Shown here: positions 44,454 to 58,200 of the stretch, one piece after another
Layout: the number at the start of each line of letters is the position of its first letter
Position numbering within the stretch: position 1 is the stretch's first letter
Source of the DNA: Nymphaea colorata
Taxonomy: Eukaryota > Streptophyta > Magnoliopsida > Nymphaeales > Nymphaeaceae
NCBI RefSeq assembly: GCF_008831285.2
Contig: NC_045146.1
Location: forward strand, 1,452,001 to 1,516,000
Direction of reading: 5' to 3'
DNA: 64,000 bases
Made by a program: the position numbers and the translations under genes
The notes under the pieces: model-generated
The model's input: the letters and a program-made list of their open reading frames with translations, nothing else
Told to the model about the DNA's origin: nothing
Databases searched by the model: none

Positions 44454-44855
44454 CTCATGGGCGGATATGATTTGATGAATATAATAAAGCGAGACCTTTA
44501 TCGCTTGTAAGGAAAAAGGTGCATGAAAGTGAGTGGTAAACTTGGAAGTGAGGGCAACGGAAGGGGAAAAATCAAGCCTGCGAAAGGTCATGCAACGTTC
44601 GTCCTTTTCTCTATTGGCCGAGTATCTAAATAATGAGCAGCAGCAGCAGCAGCCGCCGCCCCCACCACGAGCTGCCCATCTCCCTTCTCTTTCACCTTTG
44701 ATAACACCGTTAATAAATAACAATCCCCACTAACCCAACCACCTTTCTTCTTCTTCTTCTGCAGCTCTTCTATCTGCTCCCTCTCTTCCTGCTTACACCT
44801 GTAAAGTTGGGGAGTTGCTGAACTAATCATAATCCCCATGTAGGTGCAGAGCCTT

Positions 44856-44863
44856 ATAAAGCC
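44856..44863 (+). promoter_or_regulatory. Promoter-like TATA box without a recognised gene
   Basis: TTATAAAG followed by a CT-rich leader (CTTCCTTCTTTCTCTC) and an ATG at 44954 in good context (GGCAATGGC). The ATG opens only 18 codons, ending at 45010. This could be a promoter for an unrecognised transcript or chance. Confidence 0.25.
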
Positions 44864-45010
44864 TCCCAATCTCTTCCTTCTTTCTCTCTCTTCCTTTTAT
44901 TTGTGAAGACTCGTATTAACATCTCCCAGTGAGTTGCGGTAACGATAGAGGCAATGGCTGGCTGGTGGTTAGGATCTGTTTCAATTTTTGACTACATCAA
45001 CTTTTTATGA

Positions 45011-46090
45011 TTCATGATTCAGTAGGAAGAGCATTGATGCAAGTTGAATCATAGTAAAAATATTAGAAGCACCAAAAACGTGTAATATGAAAAGATTTAT
45101 TACCATGTATTGTATTTTTCCTATACCGAGCCCAAGCTAGTGCTTTGTAGCTTCATGTGTACCCAATCTATTGCAATAATAAGATGAATTAGTGCACTTC
45201 AGCTAAAACTTTAATAATTTTACAGACTTAATACTTTGAAGGAATAAAGAAAATGGTGGGAACTTTAGCCATTTTGTTGGACAATAGGATAAAATATTCA
45301 TCCTGCTAGAGTTTCGGGTGAAATTGTTAACTAATGCTAAATAACTAAAATAGATTATCACATTTTTCTCTTTGTTTTTCTCTTAATACGAAAGATTGAT
45401 GAAAAAGAATGATTTCTATCGATTTAACTCTTAAGATTTTGGTACCGATTCAAATCTTCCAAATAAAATAGTTAAAAAATTAAACATCCATGGCTAAAAG
45501 TATCAAAGTACCATGATTTTTTGTTACATTTTTTGTTACATTAGAAACTGTTGGAAATGCTTTCCTGTTTATTGTAATTTTAACGATAAATTTCATATTT
45601 TTATCCATCCAGCAACACCCGACATGTAGTAGATTTGAACTCCACACAAAAATGAGAACGAAAGAGAGAGAGAGAGGGAGCAAGAAAGGAACAAAGAAAA
45701 ATTTACAAATTTTACGGAAGGAAAAGGACAACTAAATTTTCATTTTATGAATGTCATGGACACCACAATTTTAAAAGTGATAGAATATTTGCGTGCAAGT
45801 GTGTGTGCGTCCATACTACCAAGACAGACAACCAAGTCTACAAAAGATTTTAACAGGAAAGTGATATATTTGGTGGCATTCAAATGTATGTACACATCCG
45901 GTGCAGTGCTGGAGCAGGTACGGTGCTGGATCATGACAACATGGGAGCGCATCAGTTGACAGTGCATGTGGGTCGGACCATCCCCTCTGTGAGGGACCAG
46001 CCTATGCTGCTCTTGGGCTTTTATGTCGAGCCTAGTGGGTCGGCCCGCATTACATTGGCTCAGGGACCATGTTTTCAGGTCCAACTTAAT
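45011..46090. other. AT-rich spacer
   Basis: No gene recognised; one GA-rich run near 45664-45680. The less AT-rich stretch 45880-46090 is open in several frames but shows no motif. Confidence 0.35.
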
Positions 46091-46096
46091 TTACAG

Positions 46097-46421
46097 CAGG
46101 GGCGGAGGCAGGTGTGGACAGTGTGTGTGTGGGCAAGTATCCACTTAAGCCAAAAAAAAAAAAACGTTTATTTTTCTATAGATACTAATTTTTCTCATTT
46201 AGATATTGGTGATCTTTCAAAATTTTAAATTTTATAAATTTTTTGTGGACCTTTTACGGTCTAAAGGTAGAGCACACTGGGACGTGATACTAACCACTTC
46301 AAAATTGAAACACGAGTTCTTAGAAGAGTCAAACCATCTTGCCGCCAGTACGCTACCACTCTTTAGGGTATAAATTTTAGAATTAATTTTCCCTAACTAG
46401 AATTTTCTGGTTATGCCACTG
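46097..46421 (+). mobile_element. Possible hAT-like non-autonomous element
   Basis: Begins CAGGGGCGGAGGCAGG and ends TGGTTATGCCACTG, whose complement starts CAGTGGCATAACCA, so both ends share the CAGNGGC form common for plant hAT elements. Only four bases (ATTT) of the flanking 8-mers agree. No coding sequence. Confidence 0.35.
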
Positions 46422-46559
46422 ATTTCTGCTTATGTTGTGAATTGACCCTTATGCCCACTCGCTTATTCATGACATTGAATTGGATCATGATAGATTTGGA
46501 TTTGAATGCCAATGTTTAGTGTCTTAAGTTCGGATTGAGTTTAAAATCCTATGTACATG

Positions 46560-46865
46560 CCCTGCTCAAATTAGATTGTGGTAAATTTGGATTTGAAATC
46601 CATCTACAAAAGCCGATCCGAACGTAGTTCTTTTTCATGTGAGCGAGAGGTTCATCCCACTGCCGAAGCGAGGCCCAAAGACCCACATTCCTCCTGTCTC
46701 TGGGGTCTTGAGCTACGTCAGTGACAGCGATAACAATGGTGCACCTTTCATCATGGATGTTGCACCCTACCACTTTAAGGCACAAGACATAAGGTTCACA
46801 AGAATCGAACTAGAAACCTGCCTTTATACAGACCCTTAGTTCAACCAGCTACACTATACTCCTTG
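46560..46865 (-). repeat. tRNA-derived SINE-like element, copy 2
   Basis: The minus strand opens with GTGTAGCTGGTTGAAC (A-box-like) and, after a spacer containing ATAAAGGCAGG, TAGTTCGATTCTTGTG (B-box-like), followed by about 230 bp of non-tRNA body. The head resembles 23411-23470. The 3' end is not defined. Confidence 0.4.
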
Positions 46866-47637
46866 AGGCGGTCTGAATGCAGTTCTTAGACCAAGACACT
46901 TGAACTTAATTTTTCGCATTATTCAACGATGTTATGTCATTAATTCACAAAAAACAAAAGTTATATGGACTAATTAATCATGAACAATTTTATTAATTTG
47001 ATTTATGGGTAATAAAGTGTCATGTGGAGATATGTTTCTTCAAAGTTAAGGCAATAATTATCATCTACTTTTTGCGAAAGTAACTTTACATTACATGCTG
47101 CATCTTCTAAACCATCAACTTAGTTGATTAAAGGGATCATAATTAATCTGACAATATAGTTTTGTCTCCCCTTCTCCAGCCTTCTCATCAATTAAACCAT
47201 ATCAAATAAGGAAAACAGAGGAAGAAAAGATAGATCATTAATGTCAATGTTTGAAGATTGTAGACCGTCACGACCCATATGATAATTTATGGCGACTTTA
47301 GTGATTATTTATATTTTTTGAGAAACAACTTTGAATTTTAACCATCTGACAGCATGGACTTTTCTATGCACTCAAACACATGCATTATTCTCCCCTATTA
47401 AGTGCTTACAGTACCTCTTGAAGAGCGCCAGTGAGAATACTATATTAATTATATACGAGATAAACTATGTAACAAGCGGTCCTTGGTGCACCTAGCTAGT
47501 GGATCCTATTATTATGTTTTCACAAAAATGCATTTGTAAATCATATGCATATAAAACATGTAATAAACATAAAAATAATTATTTATGATAAAAATAAAAT
47601 ATTTAGCTAGTTGTAGGTGAATGCAGAATGCGGACCA

Positions 47638-47638
<1 letters not shown>
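46866..47638. other. AT-rich spacer
   Basis: Nothing recognised on either strand. Confidence 0.4.

Positions 47639-47680
<42 letters not shown>
47639..47680. repeat. (TAT)n microsatellite
   Basis: Trinucleotide run of about 14 units. Confidence 0.95.
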
Positions 47681-47750
47681 CTAAAAAATATCACTTGATT
47701 CACCTTGAAAAATGGTCAAGCAGACTTTGTGCCTTCTACTTCTACGTGAA

Positions 47751-48197
47751 AGGCGAACAATGAGTTGGGCTACTTGAGCTTGACTCGTTAAAGCTCGACT
47801 CGTGAATGAGTTCGAACAAAATCATTTGCTTAAAGAGTCAAGTTTGAGTTCATGAGTCGATTCGTTCAAATAATTGAGTTAAGTTCGAGTTCATTGACCT
47901 AGAACTGTTAAAGCTCGACTTGGCTCGAAAATGATGTGTAGCGATTTTTTAAATATCAGACTCATTTTTTTACTTAAAAACCACTGTATTGACGTTAATT
48001 AATTATGTAAGTTTTTACAAAAAACTCATTCAAGTTGTCGAGCCTTAATTGAGTTGAGTTCTATTTATGGCAATATTTAAAAATCTATATATTCAAACGG
48101 TTTGTCGAGCCTTATTCGAATCAAATTCGAGGTTTCATTAGTCGAGCCGAGCTCGAGCTGACTGAACTCAGGCTCGACTCAGCTCTTGTTCACTCCT
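47751..48197 (-). mobile_element. Non-autonomous hAT-like element, copy B
   Basis: Inverted relative to copy A at 5246-5582. Its left edge GCGAACAATGAGTTGGGCTAC matches the complement of copy A's right edge, and its right edge TTGTTCACTCCT gives the GGGGTGAA-type terminus. The interior repeats GAGCTCGA and TTCGAGTTCA words. It is about 110 bp longer than copy A. Confidence 0.5.
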
Positions 48198-48898
48198 ACC
48201 TGGATGCCCCCAGAGGTCGGTATAGCCTCCTTTAAAATTTTGAGAAAATTAAAAAAATTCACGTATATTGTTATTATTCAACTTTTAAAATTTATAGAAA
48301 ATATAGCTAGGCTCTTCCTAATTTTTTCAAAGAATGCAAAAATGGGCTTAAATCCGATTCAAAAGAAAAAAAAATCCTGACTTTTAACAATTCTGTAACT
48401 GTGACATCTAAATCTATGTCTCTCTCGATCGACGTGATTGTTGGCGAAGTTGAACATACTTGCCTTGGAGTGATATATGATAGAAGTTCGGACATAATTT
48501 CCTCATCGTCCCTTAGTTTTGTAGCTCATAGTCTCTAGAAAAAACAAAACAACCGACAATTTTGTCAACGGCCATTATTGTTGCAGCTTCCTTTAAATCA
48601 AATCATGGGAGAGTAAGACAAAACTTATTAACATTGGTAAAAATACGAACTTTTTTATTTTCACACACACATATATAAAAATATATATATATTGAATGGA
48701 TGATGACTTTAACTATTTTAAAACCAACAATCTTACCAGAATCAGTCCTTTAAAGTGGAGTGGATGGGTAGTTGAAAGAAAAACAAAAAATACAAAAATA
48801 CAAAATAAAATAAACAAAAATGCCCCCTCTCTTTTTTTTTTTATCTTTAACTCTTTCGTCATCTTAAATTCAACGACCCAAAGTCAAAAATCTCCATT

Positions 48899-48933
<35 letters not shown>

Positions 48934-49560
48934 AATCAGTTGCATAAAATAAATTAACTAAAGTGAGCTAGAGTTAACCTGAAGTCATCTTTTTAGGGAA
49001 TTGTGAGTAAAAGAAGGGCCCACATATGATGACAGAAAACTCAAAAAGTTACAAGGAGAGGTTTTGATGGCTGGGATTGTAGGGAGATAGGATTTTAACT
49101 CTTTCAATATTGACAAAGTGGCGGAGATAGGCCTGAAGTAGCATCCAACCATTACTTGTTTCCCGCCGCTTAAAATAAAAACAACATAGTTCACAAGCAT
49201 GAAGCATCTCCGAACAAAGGGACAAGATGTTTGAAGTACCAAGAAAAGGCTTTCCCAGATAAATAGTAAGAAATAAAACCACGAGTGTTTGAAGGGCTTC
49301 CTTCACGTGCCACTTGATGTTAAAGTTGATGTAAGACAATGTACTTACGTGAATTCAAGCATGCATCATCTCCGATACAACATTCACATGCATGTTTGTC
49401 CATGTAGAGAGATTAATAGTGACGCCTACCTCGAAGAGGTAAGAGTTTGTGAACGGGAAACTAGTAGTTTGGCAGAGAGCGGAAGCTTTCATGACTTAAT
49501 TTTTTGTCTCTGTGAGTGTTTCAGTAATCTGCTCCAAATATTTGGAGTATGAATGTACCT
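48198..49560. other. AT-rich spacer
   Basis: No gene recognised. Contains a (TA)n run at 48900-48931. The 49000-49550 stretch is somewhat less AT-rich and open in short frames without motifs. Confidence 0.35.
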
Positions 49561-49829
49561 CAATAGTTGGGACAGATTCATAGAATGTTCACACAATATT
49601 CATCATGCCAAACGGCCCCTAAGGTATAGATTTTGCTTTCGGGGTCTTTCCTTCTAAGAAAATATAATTTGCAATTACTGAAAATATAATTTGCAAAATT
49701 GAAGTTTATAAAATCACCAAAATCATCGGTTGTAGATGGATTGTGTTATGAATTCTGATCTATGTATCAGATTTGAAACAACTAGAAACTAGCCATAGAA
49801 GTTGGACATCTCCCTCTTTCTCTCTCTCC

Positions 49830-49861
<32 letters not shown>

Positions 49862-50129
49862 GTGGAGAGAGAGAGAAAGATAGAGCATTCAAGCTCCATC
49901 AAATAAGTGAATTCAGTCTGGACACAACCAAAGCATTGCATTAATGTTTTATATCCACACCTAACTGCAGATTCAGCCGGATCTTGTTACAATTATTTAG
50001 ACATCAAATTAATTAATTACATCGAGTGGCTTAAACTATGTAATAGCAACTATATGGGCAGTTTTTTTCTTATGAAAAAAAGCGTCTCTCTTTTCAAGTT
50101 GATAACTTGATATCGGCAAAATGGACTTT

Positions 50130-50375
50130 TGGGGGCGTTCGATTAATGAAACACAAACCTGCCTTAAAAATTGGAATAAATTATTGAAATAATGATTCAA
50201 ATTTTTTTTAGACCCAATTCATCAAACACTTTGCTAGTATTACATTAACTATACACTCCGATAGGAGAGTTTGGTAACAAGAACATTGCGTTAGTGTCTT
50301 GTAAAATTTGTTGTTGACAAACTCATGAAACACTATATTCATAATATTCCTATTACCAAACGCCATCTCAGACAC
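50130..50375. mobile_element. MITE-like remnant
   Basis: The left edge GGGGGCGTTCGATTAATGAAAC and right edge TTACCAAACGCCATCTCAGA have complementary GGCGTT(T/C)G ends; TTCATAA and ATGAAACAC words recur inside. No exact terminal repeat or target-site duplication was fixed. Confidence 0.35.
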
Positions 50376-51173
50376 ACATTCCAAATTAAGTACATAGAAT
50401 GTTTTAAGAGCATAACAGTGGCACCCAATGTAATTTTTTCAAATCCCAAGTTCTTTAAGAAAAAAGATTGATTGATTGATTGACACGGGCCACTGTTTAC
50501 ACCAGCTCCCATGTATCTCCACTACTTGAACATAATATATATATATATTTTATGGGAACACCTTTTAATAAATGTGTTTTACAAGCTTCAAGGGGTATAA
50601 CATAGCTGGTCAGATAGCTATACATGTAAAAGGTGTGCCTCTTGTAGGTATTATTCTCTTAGACCGTGAAAGGTGAGATTGTGACACTCAAGTTGAATGG
50701 TGTAATGTACTTCACTTAAGTCTTAAGTAGCCTAGGACCCCAGATGCAAGAAAAATTGAGAAGCCTTCAAGTCCTGATTAATACACCCTGTTGAATAAGT
50801 ATTCATCAGCTGCATTAATAGTCAATATATGGTTTTGCTAAGTGTGAGACAGAGACCTAAGCCTTCTACATGTTAATATCAGGCCTCGTGCTAGTTATAG
50901 GTGAAGATTCGATTTCAAAGGTAAGTCCAAGCTCGTGTCAGAGTCTAAACATGACAGTCCCAGATTTGATTAGATCAGACTCTTTGAAGATTAAAGAACC
51001 CGAGTATTTTCAGGAGGTTTTTTGGCAGCCGGAACACTTACACAGTGTTTCATCAATTATGCTTCTCATGACATTGATTTCACTTACTATTTATCTATTG
51101 TTTACTTATACATATCTTTGTTTAACCGGGTTTTTACGTAAGCTAAAAAATAGTTGTCATGGTACTAAAAGTC

Positions 51174-51176
<3 letters not shown>

Positions 51177-51231
<55 letters not shown>
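51177..51231. repeat. (TA)n microsatellite
   Basis: About 55 bp of TA followed by a short GA-rich run. The rest of 50376-52155 is AT-rich with no gene recognised. Confidence 0.95.
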
Positions 51232-51233
<2 letters not shown>

Positions 51234-52189
51234 AGAGAGAGACAGAGAGAGAAAGCATCGTTTTAAGCACAAGTGGCTGCAAAGGCATGTGCAGTTGTAT
51301 AATATAGTAATGAACATTCAACATTCACACAAGGGACAACCAGAACCAGACACGAAAACTTTTAGTATACTAATAATACCCGTTTATATCATCAGAATAA
51401 TTGAGACAGAGACACTTTTTCGCGCGTTTGATTATGGAAGGAGCTCCCGTCGAACCCTGTTCCTTAAAAAGAAAAAGAAAGAAGAAAGTAATTGGTTTGA
51501 AAAAAGGTGACAATACTACCCATATATATCTAGTGTGTTATTTTTATTTTTTTCAAATCTAAAACAGGCAATTTATCATTTAGATTATTCCATTCAGATC
51601 CGATATTGGGTTTACACGAGAATTTGGATTCAAACCCAGAACTGCATGAGAGATCCAAATCTGACTATTAATTGGATCACTTTTTTTTTTTTTATCAAAT
51701 CCACTAGTCAAATATGAACTGTGGCCTGTAACTTAAGAAACCCGACCCATTTGTATCCCCTAGCAACTTGTTGGCAACTAATAATAACATCATTTAGCGA
51801 TGAAGAAAGTTGAACTCAGAAGATGAACTATTTTAGAGGCAGTGTTATCAGAATCAGTCTGAATTGATTCAGATAGAATCAGTGGTAAACCGATTCGATT
51901 TCATGGCCAATTTAAGAGTGCCATATATTCAGTTTTAACTAATTAGAATTTCAAAAATATTTTAACTATTTTTTGTGCATTTTCATTTTTCCATTTATTT
52001 GTTTAAATGATTTTTTTAATATTTTTGACCGATTCACAACTGTGACAGCAGTCTCACAGATTCAGCTCAACAACCGATGTTTTAAAGGTGCAGATATCAG
52101 GAAAATTTTATTAATCATAATAATACAGAGACAATTGTGTTAATAGCCTATGAGATCATTTGATTACTGGAAAGAATTAACACTCTCTT

Positions 52190-53190
52190 CTTTTAGTATA
52201 TTGCAGTATTTGAAACATTGTGTCAATGCTTCATGAATATCTCCCAAAGATTGAAGCAAATTCAGTGAATAAATTGGGTTAGATTCATACAACACATTCA
52301 ATGAATCAACTCTTGGGGCAGTATGCCTCTTATAGGTAGGTTTATTCAAGAATAAATTTAGCTTTGTATTTTTTCTAGAGTATTAACTGCTTTACAAGAT
52401 GTAATATAATTTAAAAACTGGGGTTTTCTTCTTTGCTTTCACGGAGCATAAATGTTGAACATTTTGCACTAACTGCTTTACAAGATCCATTAGAATTTAA
52501 AAACTAGGGATTTTGTTCTTCTCTTACACAATGTTAAACGTGGTGTTGGTGTTTGATGAATATCTCCTAAAGATTGAAGCAAATTCACTGAACAAATTGA
52601 AACAAATTCATGGTTTAATGAATCTATCTCAAGGAATACTAACAGATTGTTCCTATCACTAGATGCCACTTGTAGGTTTATTTCCGAATAAATTTAGCTT
52701 TGTGTTTTTGTAAAGTGCTAATTGCATTACAAGATCACTTTCAAAGAATAGAAATGTTTTGTTAGTTTGCTTTCAGAAAATAGAAATGTTCATAGAACAC
52801 AAACACAACGTTATTGTTTCGTGAATATCTTCTAAAGATTGAAGCATATCTCCTAAAGATTGAAGCAGATTCACTAGACATGAACACAAGTTATGCATGT
52901 AATCTCGTTCTCCGACTCAAATAAGAACGTGAATACAACTTATTAACTACTGTATTAGTATGATTAAAAGACCATACAAAGTATAGAAAACATCTGGATT
53001 AGATAATCTCGATCACAAATCCAAAGATTGAAGCAGATTCATTTGACATGAACACAAGTTATTCATGTAATCTCATTCTTAGACTCAAGTAAGAACGTGA
53101 ATACGGCTTATTAACTACTGTATTAATATGATTAAAAGACCAACACAAAGAAAACATCTGGATTAGATAATCTCGATCACAAATCCAAGC
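52190..53190. repeat. Nested tandem repeat array
   Basis: The motif AAAGATTGAAGCA(A/G)ATTCA recurs near 52247, 52569, 52836, 52855 and 53022. Words such as GAATAAATTTAGCTTTGT recur 338 bp apart (52351 and 52689). The last two units, about 52855-53021 and 53022-53186, are clean tandem copies of about 165 bp sharing GACATGAACACAAGTTAT and CATCTGGATTAGATAATCTC. Older units are diverged. Confidence 0.75.
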
Positions 53191-53433
53191 ACGGATTCGA
53201 GCCCATGTTTAAACTACAAAGAGGGTCTCATTTACATTCCTTAGGTGCAAGCTTGTTCAGTTTCGCTAACGAACAACGGTTACTCCATCAGATTAGATCA
53301 GATAACAGTAAAGCGTACGCCCGAACGAATCCGCGGGGTCCGGTCGAGGAAGCTCCGTTGGCATCAAGGTATATTCTTAAAGAATATGATGGAATTTCAA
53401 GGGAATCTTCCTTCTCTCTCTTCCAAAATGAAG

Positions 53434-53485
<52 letters not shown>

Positions 53486-55224
53486 ACTGCGGGTAGGAAG
53501 GATTGGGCTTCAGAAGATGGAGACTATGAGGTATGATCTTTTACTCGTTCTGCAAATGCGACTCATCAATTTTCAGGTCTGCTGTATGTTTTTTTGCATG
53601 TTTCGCATGATGATGGTTTCCGGATGAGTTTGAAAGGCAATTTATACCTGAACCGTCTTCAGAACCGTGATAGAACCCCTCAAGCGTCCCCAAATGAACC
53701 AAAACATGCTCTGATTATTAGGAATTTGTTCACTAGATATTGGATTTTGTTTGTGAAATGGACTCCGAAGTAACCATGAAGCCCAGTGAGCCTGAGGTCG
53801 TTGCTGCTTGAGTCTTGTGAGTCGATCACAAGCTGGCTTCTTCTCTCCAATATGTTAGGTTTTCCCAGTGGGTGAAATTTTTGGCGGTCCGAATGCTTTA
53901 TGGTAGTGTATTCTAAATTTTATGTGTATAGGCATTGTGCAAGCTTGTATGGCCAAGCTGAAACGAAGAGCCCTTTGTTTGATTTGAATCATTTATTTTG
54001 CACGTAGACTTCCTTTTAAATTTGCTCTCTCTGTGGAGCAGCATCTTTAGTCGTGTTACGCTTATTAGCGTATTAATGAAAGTACTGAATCAAATGGAGG
54101 GCTTTTGTGGCTGGCGATTTGGTAAACAGGTGGTAACCTGATGTCTACTCCAGTTGTGCATCTATAGCTCCAACAGTATTACAGAACCAAACCAAGTCGA
54201 GCCATGAGCTGCTTGTTTCATTCTTCGGCTCCGTCCAGAAGCAATGACCTGTAAATCAGAGTTGATTGTCGCAAGCATCTTTGTTTTGAAGTATATATTG
54301 CATCCCGTCATAATGCTAACCTGATAAACAGTGAATTTATGCTTTTGTTTATCTTTTCTTTATTCTTGTTGGCAATTCATCTATTGCATGTGCAGTCTAC
54401 ATGCTGATATTTCCCCTCTAATTTCTGGAGAAAAGTTGGAAGTTCTAGATGTAGCAAAATATACTTTCATAAGTTTTTCCCAGAAATGCATGTTATGTCT
54501 ATGAGTAGAAGCTGTTGTAACCATCTTGGGTGTTTATGCTGAACGGAATCGGTGCGGCAGGGTTCGGAGGTGATCTAAAATGCTACTTTCGACTGCTTCT
54601 TTTGTAAACATAGATATTGGTAGCCGCTTTTGCCATAGGCTTTTTGTGTAAGTTTCCTGTTTTTAGTAGATTCAGGAATAGTAAAAGTTAATTGTTACAA
54701 AGCCGCAAATGCAACTAGATTGTGGTATAATTGCACAAAGCTATTAATATCCAAAACCTGATAGGCATACAAGAAAGCAAAACGGAAAATGTCCATAAAA
54801 GATATACTTCTGTTGCATTAGATTCCGAGTCCTTATGATTATTACATGACACAGAGTACTCATACATTTACACGTAAATGAGATCCATCAGACTCTTTAT
54901 TGTCAAGAAGAGCTTGGTGTATGAAACCAATGAACCTTTGGTTCAACCCTGGTGCATGCCTGGGATGAATTCAGGACAGCCTTGACAAGGATCAATTTGC
55001 CGCAATTCTTATTAGGAATAAATGGTTATCACATCCAACAGGCAACCTCCACCACCTGTGCCTGGCTATTCAGCTTTAGTGTCGGAAGCAAGCTTCAATT
55101 ACATCTTGAACCACCACTGATGCTGACATATTATCATCACTCATGTAACAAGTCCTCACTGAGATCTCACACACATCCTTCATGCTACGTCAGTTATATA
55201 TCATGCTAGTCAGTAGATGCAACC
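53191..55224. other. Spacer 3' of the hydrolase gene
   Basis: No gene recognised. A (CT)n run at 53440-53481 is followed by ATG-containing sequence with a possible CAG splice site near 53577, but the reading frames show no family. The end nearest 55225 should include the 3' untranslated part of the minus-strand hydrolase. Confidence 0.35.
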
Positions 55225-58200
55225 TTAGGTTGCTGAAGCAGCAACTTTTACTGGCTTTAGATTCTGCACAGTATTCCTTCCATGATCCAACAGCATGACA
55301 AATAAGCCAAAGAGGTACAAGAAACTGAGCTGTAGTTTCATGACATAATCTAGTGTATGTGTGGAAAGGAATCCACTTGTCTTCTTAATCCATGACAGTG
55401 CTGTTATCTCCTCTCCACCTGGTGAATGGACAAATATTAGATTTCAGAATGCCAAATAAACTGTGCATGTGTATGGCTGCAGGAGAGTGCTCGATACACC
55501 CATAGGCATGCGAAGATACTCACTTCCCATTTTGAATAGGTTAGTCCACTCAGATGCCTCCAGCTTAGACTCTGAGGCCTTGATTAAATCTGTTAGTGCT
55601 TCATTGACCTGAAAATTTATTGCATCGAGAAATATGACCCAATCAGTGACCATGAATTGATTTTCCATGGATGTGGTCTGCTCATATAAGATGTGTTCCT
55701 ACATAGTTCAGAAATCCAATCGGTGTATTAAGGCATCATAGTTGACATACATAATTGTTATAGTTGATTATACTTTAGGATAGTGAAGTGTCTGAATGAC
55801 CACTTGCATGGAATAGGTTTCGGTTTCTGTTGCTAAACATAACCAAGAAGTATTCATTTGCCAATCGGAAAATGCTGGATTATGCAAACTTGACTGCAGG
55901 ATCCCAATCCAGTAACAAGCTTCAAGGTAGCCACGCCAGGGTGTGGCAAAAGTAGCTTACGATAAGTACAAAAAATACAATTGTCTTAGGGGATAGTAGA
56001 AAAATATGATTGACCTCTTTTTTGGGGACAACCTCATTTATTTAATTTACAAAAGAAATACCTCTTCCGGCTTCTCGTGGCTCACCAGATGAGCGCCATC
56101 CAGTTCAATCATTTTCGCCACAGGATACAATTTCTCTGCAATTCTTCTTGCATGAGAAACTTGAGCAATGATGTCATCCCTGCACACAGAAAATAAAATA
56201 AAATAAAGAACCAAGTTAGTCACCTTCATTTCCAGCCATGCTTCACAAATCTTCGACACAACAAGAATTTAGCAGGTGCCTTCTCCAATAACATAAATAT
56301 AGGTATAATGCTCTGTAGGCACAGAAATTTAAAAAAGGAAAACCCAGCAGATAATAAAGTCCAGCATTTACACCAACCTGCCATGAATGACAGAAACAAG
56401 AAACCCAGATGAGCAAAGAATGTCATAGTCCTTCTGTGTCATGTTGTGCGTCCAACACGCATTTACTTGTCCTTCAAAACCATGGCTGGATTGCATGCCT
56501 GTAGATGATATGCCCTTTACATACTCCTGCAAAATTGTTAATTTTTCAAAGGTGAGCATGCCCCTGTCTTTCAATATGGAAGATCCTCATCACTGTTAGA
56601 ATATTGAAAAAACAGCTTGCATAATTGGATGTAGATGTCACCGTTTACTGCATGTTTTGTGACTAAGCGTTATGTCTGGTGGAACAAAAATGAAGCTAAC
56701 ACGACATACAGTAAAGATATTTCTGGAAAATTCAGCTGAAAGTTGAAACATTGGCTTTTAACAAGCCCTCAAATCATTTGATCTGTAACTGTCTTAAACA
56801 ATTCTTCAATTATAACGTTCTTAGAGAATTGCTGAGGAATGTTACAGTTCAAATGATTTGAGGCTTCCGACCTTTGGCTTGAAGCTTTGACTGAAAGCCA
56901 ATGTTCTTCAACAATTCTTTTTCAACATTCCTCATATATGAAGCCTGTATATTCAAGTTTTTCAGCATGGAACTCAAACAGCTTTTACGGATGTATCATG
57001 TAAATTTGCTAAACGATGGTGTTCAGACATTAGATGCCAAATCTATCTTAACATTTATTTTTGACATTTTAGTCATCGTGAAGCTGGCAAACAAGTAAAT
57101 ATCTTGTACTACCTCTTGTTTACATTTTCCAGTGGGCTGTGCTCTAAACATAAACAGCACATCTTACAATGTTATGTCACTGGGAGCTCATCTTGAAAAT
57201 GGAGACGGATTACCATAAGCCAAGAAAATATTGTTAGTTTAACATATCACATAGGTATTCCATAAATGTTTCAGGCATTTGAAAAAACTTCCCGTTCATG
57301 ACCATTTTGTTCCCAAGTCGATGCCCTCTTTTACCTGAACTGCCATTATGCATGAACTTAAGTAGGGGTCCTATTTCAGATTTCTATATCATTCCCCTGT
57401 TCTGTTTTTCCTTTTCTGATGATCTTGGTTACAAGCATTAAGCAATAGAGACAAACATATAAGTTCAAGGATGTGGTGGTGAAACAATGATGATGAGAAT
57501 GTTGTTGATAGGCACAAAAGAATGAAAGATGTGAAACCAGTGCAAAATCCAGTTGCAGAAAGGAATTTCAACCATTTATCATTGGAGTAGGTGTACATCA
57601 TTAGTTACTGCAGGTAATTAGGTAGACAACTATTTCTATTCAAAAAGGTTCAATTATTTGTGCAAGTGAATCATGAACAGTCTTTCCTTTTCCCACAGCG
57701 AAACTGAATTAGTTAATTGGCTAGTCCACAGAGATTTCGGACGAAGAGGCTTCCTAGCAAAAATAAAACTGCCAACTGACACGAGGTTGATACGAAGGCA
57801 CCCTAATCTTGAATGCGCAGTAACAATTTTTTCCAACTGAAAAAATATCTTCAAGACAAACTCCTCAGCCTGCAATGATGGAAACAGACCGTGATAGAAG
57901 CTCCTTACAATGATGTGGCTATTATTGCAATTTAGTTATACTAGGCTTAAGATTCCATTCTGGATTTGCGTTCTTAGCTCATTACTAGAAAAAAATGCAA
58001 AGGTCTTTTCTCTAATGACAAATTATTTTGATTACGACCATATTAACTAGTCTAGATAAATCTAGTCAAGTCATGAGCCTCATGACGTCTCCAAGGTTAA
58101 CCCCTACAGCTCTTAGCCAAGATAATGAGTTTCTATTGCACATTTGCACTCACACTTTCCTAATAAGGTGATTCCAAACTTCATCAAAGTAATTTAAAAT

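Noticed and set aside
46262-46375. A third tRNA/SINE-like head on the minus strand (GTGGTAGCGTACTGG)
   Set aside because: The A-box match is weak and no convincing B box follows.
57654-57875. Minus-strand frame of 73 codons inside a hydrolase intron
   Set aside because: No recognised domain, and including it would break the phase-consistent hydrolase model.
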